A DNA stretch of 64,000 bases from Methanobrevibacter millerae (GTDB lineage Archaea > Methanobacteriota > Methanobacteria > Methanobacteriales > Methanobacteriaceae). How positions within the stretch are numbered: position 1 is the first letter of the stretch; each line of letters begins with the position of its first letter. Below, one piece after another: positions 18,526-27,698 of this stretch. Where the stretch lies: contig SUTF01000009.1 of NCBI GenBank assembly GCA_015063005.1, positions 17,206-81,205 on the forward strand, given 5' to 3'. The notes beneath the pieces are model-generated. The model was given only the letters and a program-made list of their open reading frames with translations. It was not told where the DNA came from and made no database searches. Position numbers and translations under genes: made by a program.

Positions 18526-19071
18526 CTAAACTAAATTATATCCTGCTTCAAATGCTTTAATGTTTTTGTCTTCAGTTCCCGCAGGAACGCTATCCTTAAT
18601 AGCTTCAATTGCAGCATTCTGGGATATGACTTCAGTAATTTTTGTAATTGCTCCAACCATAACAATATTAGCTACGATTTTAAGACCTATTTCATCGTTT
18701 GCTGTCTGTGTAGCAGGAGCTTCATAAACTTTAATGTTGTGTTGGTCGATGAATTCACGTACATCTTCAACATCAGTAGTTCCCGGATCAACGATTAAAG
18801 TACCTTCATCTTTTAAATCAACAATATACTTGATTAAAGCTTCATTAGACATAGCTACCAAAATATCCGGACTTTGTACTTTAGGATAATCTATTTCGCT
18901 GTCGCTAATGACCACTTCACATTTTGAAGCTCCTCCACGAGCTTCAGGACCATAAGATTGAGTTTGAACAGCTTCATTTTTATCAAAAATACTTGCAGCC
19001 TTACCTAAGATAATACCTGCAAGAATTACTCCCTGACCTCCAAATCCACCAATTCTTATTTCAGTTCTCAT
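18526..19071 (-). CDS. korC: 2-oxoglutarate:ferredoxin oxidoreductase gamma subunit
   Basis: Gamma subunit (181 residues) of the enzyme that carboxylates succinyl-CoA to 2-oxoglutarate with reduced ferredoxin. Signature: IRIGGFGGQGVILAGIILGKAA at the N-terminus and QTQSYGPEARGGASKCEVVIS. It overlaps korB by one base (TAATG). Part of the korDABC-sucC operon. Confidence 0.95.
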   Translation of the reverse strand: MRTEIRIGGFGGQGVILAGIILGKAASIFDKNEAVQTQSYGPEARGGASKCEVVISDSEIDYPKVQSPDILVAMSNEALIKYIVDLKDEGTLIVDPGTTDVEDVREFIDQHNIKVYEAPATQTANDEIGLKIVANIVMVGAITKITEVISQNAAIEAIKDSVPAGTEDKNIKAFEAGYNLV

Positions 19072-19928
19072 TATAACTCCTCTTTATAAGCTGAATTGAT
19101 TAAAGTTTTTTTACCAAATTTCTCTTCACTGATTCTTTCAATATTGTCTGTAAATTCAGGTCTTTGAGTATTGGCAAATTCTCCAACAACAATTTTTCCT
19201 TCCAAGTCTTTTTTCCTCATTCTATCAGCAGCTGATTTGAATACAGTATTCATTTTTAAGGTAACAGCCATGGCTGTTGGAGTTCTGAGTTTATTTTTAC
19301 GGCCATAATATGTTGGACATTGAGTTACAACTTCAATGAATGAAAAACCAGGGTTTTTAAGACCATCCTTAATGGCTGTAACTAAACTTTCAATTTGTAT
19401 TGTAGTCCATCTAGCAGAGTATGTTGCACCTGCAGCCGCTACAAGTTCAGCCAAATTGAATGGAGTATCCATATTTCCATATGGTGCAGTAGTTCCAAAA
19501 CTGCCTTTTGGAGAAGTAGGACTGATTTGACCACCAGTCATACCATAAATATTATTGTTAATACAAATAACCGTTAAATTAATGTTTCTTCTTGCAGCAT
19601 GGATTAAATGATTACCCCCAATGGATGCACAATCACCATCACCTGTGAATACTACAACATCCAAATCTTTGTTGGCAGTTTTCAAACCTGTTGCAAAGCT
19701 TAAAGCTCTTCCATGAGTTGTATGTAAGGAATCGCAATTCATATAACCGGGAATTCTTGATGAACATCCGATACCGGAAACCATTGCAATGTTATCAAAG
19801 TCCATTTCTGCTTTTTCCATACCCTGCAAGAAAGCATTCATGATAGTCCCATTTCCACAACCAGGACAGAAAATGTGAGGAAGTCTATCTTCTCTCATAT
19901 ATGGAGTGAATTTATTTTCTTCAGACAT
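19071..19928 (-). CDS. korB: 2-oxoglutarate:ferredoxin oxidoreductase beta subunit
   Basis: Thiamine-diphosphate-binding subunit, 285 residues. HIFCPGCGNGTI near the N-terminus, GIGCSSRIPGY, and the TPP/Mg motif VVFTGDGDCASIGGNHLIHAARRN with NNNIYGMTGGQ are clear. It starts directly after the korA stop. KorB catalyses the TPP chemistry, KorA carries the substrate domain and KorD brings electrons from ferredoxin. Confidence 0.96.
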   Translation of the reverse strand: MSEENKFTPYMREDRLPHIFCPGCGNGTIMNAFLQGMEKAEMDFDNIAMVSGIGCSSRIPGYMNCDSLHTTHGRALSFATGLKTANKDLDVVVFTGDGDCASIGGNHLIHAARRNINLTVICINNNIYGMTGGQISPTSPKGSFGTTAPYGNMDTPFNLAELVAAAGATYSARWTTIQIESLVTAIKDGLKNPGFSFIEVVTQCPTYYGRKNKLRTPTAMAVTLKMNTVFKSAADRMRKKDLEGKIVVGEFANTQRPEFTDNIERISEEKFGKKTLINSAYKEEL

Positions 19929-21059
19929 TTAATTTCCTCCTATTTCATTTATTTTAGATAATATTTCATCAGGAGTAGGCATTAATCCACCAATTTGCCC
20001 CATAAGATAAACGTCAGCATCTCTTCTCAATACACGGTCGACCTCATAAAACATTTGGCCTAAGTTCAATTCAACAACCATGACTTTAGACGCATTTTTA
20101 GTTAACTCTTTAACTTGCTCTTCTGGGAAAGGCCATGGAGTGTCCAATTTGATATAACCTACTTTTTTGCCTTCTGCTCTTGCTTTTTCAACAGCTTCTG
20201 AAGCTGACCTTACTGGAGCACCATAAGATACAATAACAAAGTCTGCATCTTCACAGTATTTTGACTGTACGGAACATATTTTGTCCCTATTATTTAATAC
20301 CTTATCACATAGTCTTTGAACTAATGCATCATGAGTTTCAGGGTCATTGGTATCAGGATAACCCCTTTCATCGTGAGTTAAACCTGTTACGTGTATGTTA
20401 AAACCTTCACCGAATGCAGGCATTGGATTGGTTCCATTTTCAACATTCTTGAATGGTAAAAAGTTATCCTTGTCTTCAGGCATTTTTCTTGCAACGATTT
20501 CAATGTCATCATCGACAGTGATTTTTTCCCTCATGTGTCCTATGATTTCATCAGCCATTACAAATACAGGAGTTCTGTATTGTTCAGCTAAGTTAAATGC
20601 TTTAATAGTAAAATCAAAGAATTCTTGAACGCTTGAAGGTGATAATGCTATTGGTTCATAGTCCCCATGAGAACCCCAGCGAGCCTGCATCATATCACCT
20701 TGAGCAGCCATTGTCGGTTGACCTGTTGAAGGTGAACCCCTTTGAACATCAACAATTACGATTGGAGTTTCTGAAATGAATGCATAACCTATATTTTCCT
20801 GCATTAAAGACAAACCCGGTCCGGATGTTGCAGTCATTGACTTAGCTCCTCCCCAGGAACCTCCGATGATAGCACCTGCAGATGCAATTTCATCTTCCAT
20901 TTGAACAAAAGATCCTCCTACTTTTGGAAGTTCACGAGATAATGTTTCGGCAACTTCAGTGGATGGAGTAATAGGATAACCGGCAAAAAATCTGCAACCA
21001 GCTCTTAGTGCTCCTTTAGCACAAGCTTCATTTCCTTGAATAAAAAATTCTTCTGACAT
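19929..21059 (-). CDS. korA: 2-oxoglutarate:ferredoxin oxidoreductase alpha subunit
   Basis: 376 residues. GNEACAKGALRAGCRFFAGYPITPSTEVAE at the N-terminus with the conserved YPITPSTE, ATSGPGLSLMQE, and a C-terminal transketolase-like domain (VVSYGAPVRSA). GGTGTTAAG-type sequence precedes the ATG, 8 bases after the korD stop. Substrate assignment to 2-oxoglutarate rather than pyruvate is supported by the KorD-type ferredoxin subunit and the sucC neighbour. Confidence 0.95.
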   Translation of the reverse strand: MSEEFFIQGNEACAKGALRAGCRFFAGYPITPSTEVAETLSRELPKVGGSFVQMEDEIASAGAIIGGSWGGAKSMTATSGPGLSLMQENIGYAFISETPIVIVDVQRGSPSTGQPTMAAQGDMMQARWGSHGDYEPIALSPSSVQEFFDFTIKAFNLAEQYRTPVFVMADEIIGHMREKITVDDDIEIVARKMPEDKDNFLPFKNVENGTNPMPAFGEGFNIHVTGLTHDERGYPDTNDPETHDALVQRLCDKVLNNRDKICSVQSKYCEDADFVIVSYGAPVRSASEAVEKARAEGKKVGYIKLDTPWPFPEEQVKELTKNASKVMVVELNLGQMFYEVDRVLRRDADVYLMGQIGGLMPTPDEILSKINEIGGN

Positions 21060-21067
21060 CTTAACAC

Positions 21068-21331
21068 CTATTTTCTCCCATTTGAAAATTTGGGATTGAA
21101 AGAATTATCTTCTTTGCCAACCCACCAATTTTTATTAATATCTACTGTAATAGCTTGATCAGGACAGATTACCTCACAAACTCCACAGCTAGTGCACCTA
21201 TCTTCAAAATTAACATAAGGAAGCAATACTCCTTTCTTGTTAGCTTCAGAAGATATAGCATAAACGTTTTTATAACACATAAATAAGCAAAGATGACATC
21301 CTTTGCATAAATCTTCATTTATTATAATCAA
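21068..21331 (-). CDS. korD: 2-oxoglutarate:ferredoxin oxidoreductase delta (ferredoxin) subunit
   Basis: 87-residue protein with two [4Fe-4S] motifs: CKGCHLCLFMC near the N-terminus and CTSCGVCEVIC in the middle. Starts with TTG at 21331, eight bases after GGAGAT. First gene of the korDABC-sucC operon, divergent from the fumarase subunit across a 140-base AT-rich gap that must hold both promoters (an AAATATATTATA box lies at 21369-21380 on the minus strand). Confidence 0.94.
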   Translation of the reverse strand: MIIINEDLCKGCHLCLFMCYKNVYAISSEANKKGVLLPYVNFEDRCTSCGVCEVICPDQAITVDINKNWWVGKEDNSFNPKFSNGRK

Positions 21332-21471
21332 ATTTACAATCTCCTAAACAAATCATTAAATTATAATGTATAATATATTTGTTTTCAAACCTTTAAATAA
21401 CTTATTGAAATTTTAATATTTTTAAACAAAATAAGAAATTTTAAAATAAATTAAAAACCATAAAAGAAATT

Positions 21472-21963
21472 ATGAAAAAAATTACTACACCTGTCAGTGA
21501 AGAGGAAATACTTTCTCTTGATGTTGGAGACCAGATTTCCATTTCAGGAATTATCTACACTGGCCGTGACGCCGCACTGCCTCAACTTGTTGAATTAATC
21601 AGAAAAGACAAACTAAATTTTAATATAGGTGGGTCAGCCATAATGCATACTGCAGTCAGCAATGCAGGAATAGCTCCGACAACAAGCAATAAAGAGGAAA
21701 TCGAATCAACAATTCCATTTTTAAGCGAAAATGGAGTGAAAATACATATTGGAAAGGGAATGCTCCACGAAGAAACAATCAAATCATTAAAGGAAAATAA
21801 TTCCATTTTTGTTATAACCCCACCAGTAGCCGCATTATTGACTAGCAAAGTTATAGAAAAAAAATGTGTATTATTTGAAAATGAAGGTATTGAGGCATTT
21901 TATAGGTTAAAAGTGGAAAATATCCCAGGTATTGTTGCTGTTAGCAATGGCAAAAGTATTTAA
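21472..21963 (+). CDS. fumB: Class I fumarate hydratase beta subunit
   Basis: Hydrates/dehydrates fumarate and malate together with an alpha subunit encoded elsewhere. 163 residues, corresponding to the C-terminal domain of class I fumarases: DQISISGIIYTGRDAALPQL near residue 20, then GGSAIMHTAVSNAGIAPTTSNK and ITPPVAALL. No ribosome binding site; a TTTAAAATAAATT box about 27 bases upstream suggests a leaderless mRNA. Its position facing korDABC-sucC fits the reductive branch oxaloacetate-malate-fumarate-succinate-2-oxoglutarate. Confidence 0.88.
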   Translation: MKKITTPVSEEEILSLDVGDQISISGIIYTGRDAALPQLVELIRKDKLNFNIGGSAIMHTAVSNAGIAPTTSNKEEIESTIPFLSENGVKIHIGKGMLHEETIKSLKENNSIFVITPPVAALLTSKVIEKKCVLFENEGIEAFYRLKVENIPGIVAVSNGKSI

Positions 21964-22191
21964 AAAAAGTGAAAAATTAAGAAGAAAGATTATAGTTAAT
22001 CAACAATTAATTTATCAATTGATATCTACTTGCGGAGGTATGGATATATATTAGTGAAATTAGTAAAATCATTATTTTTACATTATTTCATTTAATTTTC
22101 CCAAGATAATGGTCATGTTAAAAGGTAGTATTGTATCGTTGAATATTCTTGCTAAATTTTGATTTTTTTTATTAAATTGCTTTAAATCGGC

Positions 22192-22260
22192 ATATATATA
22201 TTTATCTTTTAATAAATTTTTTATTGTCTTTTTGTGTTTTTTTCATTTAACATATAAAAA
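22192..22260 (+). promoter_or_regulatory. Candidate promoter region of adhesin gene 1
   Basis: In the 523-base gap after fumB two TATA-like boxes stand out: CATATATATATTTATC at 22191-22206 and CATATAAAAAGG at 22251-22262. Either would give a long untranslated leader (more than 200 bases) before the adhesin ATG at 22487. The rest of the gap (21964-22190) is AT-rich with nothing else I can support. Confidence 0.4.
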
Positions 22261-22292
22261 GGATAATTTATTGATGTTGGGAGTTTATTATT

Positions 22293-22490
22293 ATGGATTT
22301 GCGGTTAAATTTTCTTTTGTGCTATTCATTGGAGAACTTGTTCAAAACTTTACAGGTTCTTTTGCCTAAAATGAAAAGAAAATTATGCTCTATTTATTTT
22401 GATAAAACCTTGATATTTACACCGGAAATAACTGTCACGCTTTTTAATTTAAACTATTTTTTTAAAATCAATCAAATGGTGGGATTATGA
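22293..22490 (+). CDS. Possible 65-residue upstream ORF of adhesin gene 1
   Basis: Small ORF with GTTGGGAG nine bases before its ATG. Its TGA overlaps the adhesin ATG (ATGA), a geometry typical of translational coupling. The product (MDLRLNFLLCYSLENL...) is hydrophobic/basic and not recognised. It may be a regulatory leader peptide, a real small protein or chance. Confidence 0.3.
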   Translation: MDLRLNFLLCYSLENLFKTLQVLLPKMKRKLCSIYFDKTLIFTPEITVTLFNLNYFFKINQMVGL

Positions 22491-25171
22491 ATAAGAAAAT
22501 TTTATTTTTGCTCTGTTTGATTTTTTTCATCATATCAGTTGGCGCAGTTTCTGCGGAAGATGATTTAAATCAAACAGTGGGTGATGATACATTAGCCATA
22601 TCACCGGAAAGTGAATTAAATGCTGATGCAGGAACATTTTCTGCTCTTCAAAATAAAATCAATAATGCTCCTGCAGGATCAACTATAAGTCTTGAAAATG
22701 ATTATACTTACAATTCAGGATTTTCAACAGATGGAATAAATATTGATAAGGATATTACAATTAATGGTAACGGACATTATATTAATGGATTAGGTAAATC
22801 AGCTATATTTTCCATGCGTGATGTTAGTGTAACATTGAATAATATTAATTTCATTAATGGTTATGCCGAAGGTGAAGCTGCTCCAATTTTCTGTGGGGGA
22901 TATTTGAATGTCAACAATTGTAATTTCAACAATAACAAAGGAGAATTATATGGTGCACTATTAGCAACTCATGCAGATATTATTAATTGTAATTTTAATA
23001 ACAATCTTGGTGATGGGGCCATATCATTCGCAGGAAGTGTGTATGAGGATTCATATACTTCAACAGTAAGTGGATGCAGTTTTAATAATAATGAAGGGTT
23101 GCAGGGTGGAGCCTTAAATTTATTTAATTATGAGAAAATTAGTTACAAAATAACTAACTGTAAATTTAAAAGTAATTCCGCATATATGGGTGGTGCAATA
23201 TATGATGGAGGAAATTGTGAAATAAGGGATTGTGAATTTACAGACAATAAAGCTGACATTGGTGGTGCAATATTTTGTAATGAATATGATAATTTTAATG
23301 TATATGGGTCTAAATTTATTAATAATTATGCGAAAGAATCTGGTGGTGCAGTTAATACTGTAAAACTTATATCAAATTGTTATTTTGAAAATAATGAGGC
23401 TAATTATGATGAAGATACTGGCGGAGAAGGTGGTGCAGTTTTAGCAGCAGATAAAGTTATCAATTCCAAATTCATTAAAAATCGGGCAAGTAACGGTGGT
23501 GCTATTAGAAATGTGAATGAAATTGCAAACTGTGAATTTACAGAAAATGAAGCTTACTGCGGTGGTGCAATTGATTCATCCAAAAAAGTAACAAACTCCA
23601 TTTTCACAAACAATATTGGAAAAGAAGGCGGATCTATTTATTATTATTTATTTGGTGATGAAGAATGCACGGTTACTATCACGGATAATGAGTTTAAAAG
23701 TAATGGAAATTATGATTTTATTTATTTGGGCAGTGGTTCATTTGGTGATTCAAATGTGATAAATTTGAATAATAATAAAATGACTGCAAATAATAACTAT
23801 GATATCTATCTTGATGGTTGCGGAAAAATTAATTTTGATGTAAACTTAGTATTTTTAAACACAACTGCAGCACCTGAATCAAATATTATTTTATGCGAAC
23901 TTCAGGATACTTTAGGAAATACTATTGTAACGCCAGGTTCCGTTAATGCTAAATTAACAAATAATGACGATAAATCAGTGAAAAATATCTTAGTAGAATC
24001 TGATGATGAAGTTTATACCTTTAAATATGATTGTACTTATGAAGACGAACCTCTTCCCGAAGGAGTATATGCTCTTACCGGCAGCCTTAATTCTGATTTG
24101 ATTAAGAATTACAAAACTAAAAATGGTGTTTTAATAATAGATGGAGATACCAATTATACTTTGGCTGTTCAGAATTTGACTAAGTATTATGGTGGGCCTG
24201 AAAGGTTAACTGCAACTGTTGTCAATGGTAAAGGTAGGTTTATTCCTGGATTAACGGTTGATTTTAATATTAATGGCCAAACGTATTCCAGAGTTACTAA
24301 TTCCAATGGTCAGGCTTCTATTGGTATTAATTTAAATAGCGGAAAATATGATGCAACTGTGGAATTTAATGGAATAAAAGCTTATTCTACTGTCACAATC
24401 AAACCAACAATTGTTTCAAATGATTTCACCAAGATATTCAGAAATGATACACAATACTATGGCAAATTCCTGGATTCACAGGGTAATCTATTAAAAAATA
24501 CCCAAGTTCGTTTTAACATAAATGGTGTGTTTTATGATAGAACTACTAATAATCAAGGTATTGCACGTTTGAATATCAACTTAAATCCTGGAACTTATGT
24601 TTTAACTGCAACAAATCCTACAAATGGTGAGATGCAATCCATAACAATAACTGTTTTATCTTCTATTGTTGAAAATTATGATTTAACCAAGTACTATAAG
24701 AATAATTCTCAATATAGAATTAGGCTCTTGGATGCACAGGGCAATCCTGTAGGTGCGGGCGTATCTGTTCAATTCAATATTAATGGTGTATTTTATACCA
24801 GAACATCCGATGCAAATGGTTATGTTAAAATGAACATCAACTTGAATCCTGGAACTTATGTTATCACAGCTAATTATAATGGCTTGATGGCATCAAATAC
24901 AATTAAAGTACTTCCAATACTTAAAGCTAATGATTTAAACATGTCTTACAGAGATGGATCTAAATTTGAAGCGACTTTGCTTGACGGTCAAGGAAAAGCA
25001 TATGCAAATCAAAATATTACATTCAACATCAATGGTGTATTTTATACCCGTACAACAGATGCAAACGGCATTGCTCGTTTAAACATTAACTTAATGGCTG
25101 GCAAGTACATCATCACATCAATGTATGAAAACGGTGCTGCAATATCAAATAAAGTAACAATTAGAAGTTGA
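22487..25171 (+). CDS. Adhesin-like protein 1 (beta-helix plus Ig-like repeats)
   Basis: Secreted surface protein, 894 residues. The ATG has GGTGGGATT upstream. Signal peptide: MNKKILFLLCLIFFIISVGAVSA, cleaved near residue 23. Residues 40-470 form a right-handed beta-helix of short units such as NCNFNNN, GGAIYDGG and FTNNIGKEGG. Residues 560-894 hold four or five Ig-like modules of about 85 residues, each with a (K)YY/FR segment and FNINGVFYxRTTxxNGxARLNINLxPGxYxIT. There is no C-terminal membrane anchor or LPXTG-like motif, so attachment is probably through the repeat modules. Shares its C-terminal modules with the other adhesins here. A terminator overlaps its stop, and a group II intron is lodged in that terminator. 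Confidence 0.9.
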   Translation: MNKKILFLLCLIFFIISVGAVSAEDDLNQTVGDDTLAISPESELNADAGTFSALQNKINNAPAGSTISLENDYTYNSGFSTDGINIDKDITINGNGHYINGLGKSAIFSMRDVSVTLNNINFINGYAEGEAAPIFCGGYLNVNNCNFNNNKGELYGALLATHADIINCNFNNNLGDGAISFAGSVYEDSYTSTVSGCSFNNNEGLQGGALNLFNYEKISYKITNCKFKSNSAYMGGAIYDGGNCEIRDCEFTDNKADIGGAIFCNEYDNFNVYGSKFINNYAKESGGAVNTVKLISNCYFENNEANYDEDTGGEGGAVLAADKVINSKFIKNRASNGGAIRNVNEIANCEFTENEAYCGGAIDSSKKVTNSIFTNNIGKEGGSIYYYLFGDEECTVTITDNEFKSNGNYDFIYLGSGSFGDSNVINLNNNKMTANNNYDIYLDGCGKINFDVNLVFLNTTAAPESNIILCELQDTLGNTIVTPGSVNAKLTNNDDKSVKNILVESDDEVYTFKYDCTYEDEPLPEGVYALTGSLNSDLIKNYKTKNGVLIIDGDTNYTLAVQNLTKYYGGPERLTATVVNGKGRFIPGLTVDFNINGQTYSRVTNSNGQASIGINLNSGKYDATVEFNGIKAYSTVTIKPTIVSNDFTKIFRNDTQYYGKFLDSQGNLLKNTQVRFNINGVFYDRTTNNQGIARLNINLNPGTYVLTATNPTNGEMQSITITVLSSIVENYDLTKYYKNNSQYRIRLLDAQGNPVGAGVSVQFNINGVFYTRTSDANGYVKMNINLNPGTYVITANYNGLMASNTIKVLPILKANDLNMSYRDGSKFEATLLDGQGKAYANQNITFNINGVFYTRTTDANGIARLNINLMAGKYIITSMYENGAAISNKVTIRS

Positions 25172-25196
25172 GATAATTCTCAACTCTTTTTCTTTT
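25167..25196 (+). terminator. Terminator of adhesin gene 1, split by the group II intron
   Basis: GTTGAG/CTCAAC stem with loop ATAATT overlapping the stop codon, then TCTTTTTCTTTT. The intron begins at the next base, and the sequence resumes with TTTT after the intron, so the T-tract is interrupted. Confidence 0.65.
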
Positions 25197-25840
25197 GTGC
25201 GACGGGAAATTGGCTTTTAAATTTTGTTATAGAAACTTTTTTAGGTTTTTATGTCAGTACAACTATTAGTATGTTGTTAACCTTGTTATGCGGGTTATTC
25301 TCAATTGAAACTGCGTCACTGGTAACGGTGGGGTGGGTTGCATGATATTTAAAGCCCAACCTAGTCATTTCATCCGCATTAAACTACTAGGTTTAATGTT
25401 TGACGGGGGCGAGAGAAAGGCAGGCATGGCTAATGATAAATGAACTTCTATAAGCATCGTGAAAAGTGGCAGTGAAATAAGGATGATGAAAAACCATTGT
25501 TATGAACATAGGTCATACAGATTGAAAGAGCATGTATATAGGTCATAACCCATAGATGTGCCGGTGTAATGGGAGAGCCTAAACCTTGAGCCGTATCTGA
25601 CAGAAGCTAAACCCAGTAAACCCAGAATTGTCCATAGAACTTCTATGGTAGGATAACTGTGAGGAAATCTGAATTCACTTCTGGGCAGAGGATTCTGAAA
25701 AAGCAAATGCCACTGGGTCGAAAGACAATAGGAAAATGACAAATAATAACTATGGTGGATATGCAGACTTCAGAAGGTGTATAACACGATTATATAAAAC
25801 GGAAAGTATCTTTTAATGTGAATGAAGGAGATTTTGAGTA

Positions 25841-27372
25841 ATGAAAACTGAAAAACGAGATAATATTGTGGTTCAGTCTGCCGAATCATCTGAACTCGAA
25901 AAAGAATGGCTTAATATTAACTAGTATAAGGTCAAACGAGGCATATTAAAGATACAACAACGGATATATCGTGCTGTGGCAGAAGGGAATACTAGAAAAT
26001 CCAAAAGGCTTGTCAGACTCCTAATAAATGATAAAAGAGTCTTGTTATATAGTATTCGTGTTGTAACTCAGAAAAATGGTGGTAAATCTACACCGGGTCT
26101 CGATGATAAAGTCTATTTGACCCATAAGAGTAGGATGCAACTATTTTATGAGATGTGTGAATATAATATTAAATTACATAAGGTTAAACCAGTTCGTAGG
26201 GTTTATATTCCTAAAAAGAATAATAAATTACGTCCTTTGGGTATTCCAACTATAAAAGATAGAATTTATCAAAACATTTGCAAAATGGCATTGGAGCCTA
26301 TTTTTGAATCAAAATTTGAATCCACTAGTTATGGTTTTCGGCCGATTAGAGGTACACAAGATGCTATAACTAAAATATATGACCATATTCGCTATTACAA
26401 TAGGCCATATATTTTTGAAGGTGATTTTGAGGCTTGTTTTGATAATCTCAATCATGAGTTCATCATAAATGAGCTTGGAGATTTCCCATTGGTGGATTTG
26501 ATTAAAAACTGGCTCGAAGCGGATTATTTACATAATGATAAGTTTTATGTTACGGAATCTGGAACTCCACAAGGAGGTATTATCTCTCCATTACTTGCAA
26601 ACATTGCTCTGCATGGAATGGAAAATGCCTTAAATATTAAATATAAAAGATACAAGAGGCCTAATGGAACCTATACTTACAAGAATGTTTCTAAGTATGT
26701 TGTTGTGCGCTATGCCGATGATTTTGTCGTCCTTTGTAAAACGAAAGAAGATGCTGAGAATGTGGTCAAACTCTTAGAAAATTATCTCAATGACCGTGGA
26801 TTAACTTTATCTCCCGAAAAAACTCTTATAACTCATTTAAAGAGGGGGTTGACTTTTTGGGAATAAATTTCAGAAATTATAAAACAAGAAATGGTAATAA
26901 AGTACTTATTAAACCATCAAAAAACAGTATCCAATCGTTTAAAGATAAAGTTAGGGCTTTATATCGTAGAGTTATGTATGACAGAGATTTTGAATCTTTT
27001 ATTATTGCATTAAATAATCTTATTCGTGGTACTGCATTATATTGGAGAATGACTTCTGCAAAGAAAATATTTAGTAAAATGGATTATTTTATTATTAATA
27101 AAAATCGAAAGTTACTCCATAGATCATATTCTAAGAAATCTCACAAATGGATTAAAGGTAAACATTATAAACCTAGTTCTAATGAGGAATTTAAGGATAA
27201 ATATTTACTTACAGACCCTGAAACTGGCAGACAGTTAATTAGGATGAACTGGTTTAGAGTGAAATACAATAACTATCCATTAAGATATGGTGTTTCTCCA
27301 TATAATTGTGATGACTGGGATTATATTGAGAAAATTAAATTTAAACCCATAATAAACTGTTTATATGTATGA
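25841..27372 (+). pseudogene. ltrA: Group II intron-encoded reverse transcriptase/maturase, broken
   Basis: Starts at ATG 25841 with GAAGGAGA upstream. After 27 codons an in-frame TAG (25922-25924) replaces what should be Trp in the usual 'INWxKV...QxRIYRA' segment. The frame then runs through RT domains: RVYIPKKNNKLRPLGIPT, FEGDFEACFDNLNHEF, GTPQGGIISPLLANI and the catalytic YADD. Near 26850 the frame shifts: one lost T in GGGGGTTGAC would restore the expected GFDFLG. The thumb/maturase X domain continues in the other frame (26857-27372). No HNH endonuclease is present. Both lesions make functional protein unlikely unless stop readthrough and frameshifting occur. Confidence 0.85.
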
Positions 27373-27412
27373 TACTAATATTATAAAACTGTTACAGATA
27401 AAGAATATGCTT

Positions 27413-27446
27413 GAGCCCATTGTATTGAAAGATACACGATGGGTTC
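27413..27446 (+). ncRNA. Group II intron domain V
   Basis: 34-nt catalytic hairpin: outer stem GAGCCCATTGTAT paired with ATACACGATGGGTTC, with the two-base bulge and GAAA tetraloop. It aligns position for position with the canonical domain V, so the ribozyme core may still be active even though the protein gene is broken. Confidence 0.85.
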
Positions 27447-27698
27447 TGAGGAGGGAGGAGTGAGCAATCACTCCGACTTATCCGACTTTTATAAGAATTC
27501 ATACATGAATACATGCTTTTTCTCATAATCTCTTAAATGTCCTGCGGGATAATATATTTTTTTTATTTTGGTGATTGTAGCAGTTTTTTATAAAATTTTA
27601 CGGGTGTTTTATAAAAATAAAAAAAAATCATGAAATATTTTATAAAGTATATTTTACATATCTCTTCATGTAAAAAGATTGGGGGAAAATTTTTTTTT

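Larger units (their letters stand above)
25197..27486 (+). mobile_element. Group II intron with degenerate reverse-transcriptase ORF
   Basis: The 5' end GTGCGACGGG matches the group II consensus GUGYG. About 640 bases of structured, GC-richer, non-coding sequence (domains I-III) follow, then the maturase/RT frame in domain IV. Domain V is unmistakable at 27413-27446: a 34-nt hairpin beginning GAGCCC, ending GGGTTC, with a GAAA loop. Domain VI follows with GGAGTGA/TCACTCC capped by GCAA. The 3' end is placed at GAC 27486 (plus or minus a few bases) because the T-rich terminator tail resumes there. Insertion right behind a terminator hairpin resembles the habit of bacterial class C introns, though the class cannot be fixed by eye. 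Confidence 0.88.

Noticed and set aside
25922..25924. Pyrrolysine or programmed amber readthrough (also at 63643)
   Set aside because: TAG is used as an ordinary stop by several intact genes here (adhesin 3, the DGGGP synthase gene, the PmbA-like gene). No Pyl genes are visible, and both ambers lie in selfish or decaying genes at positions explained by single-base change from TGG or a Lys codon.
26840..26870. Programmed frameshift in the intron RT
   Set aside because: There are G and T runs nearby, but a second independent lesion (the amber at 25922) makes simple decay the better explanation.
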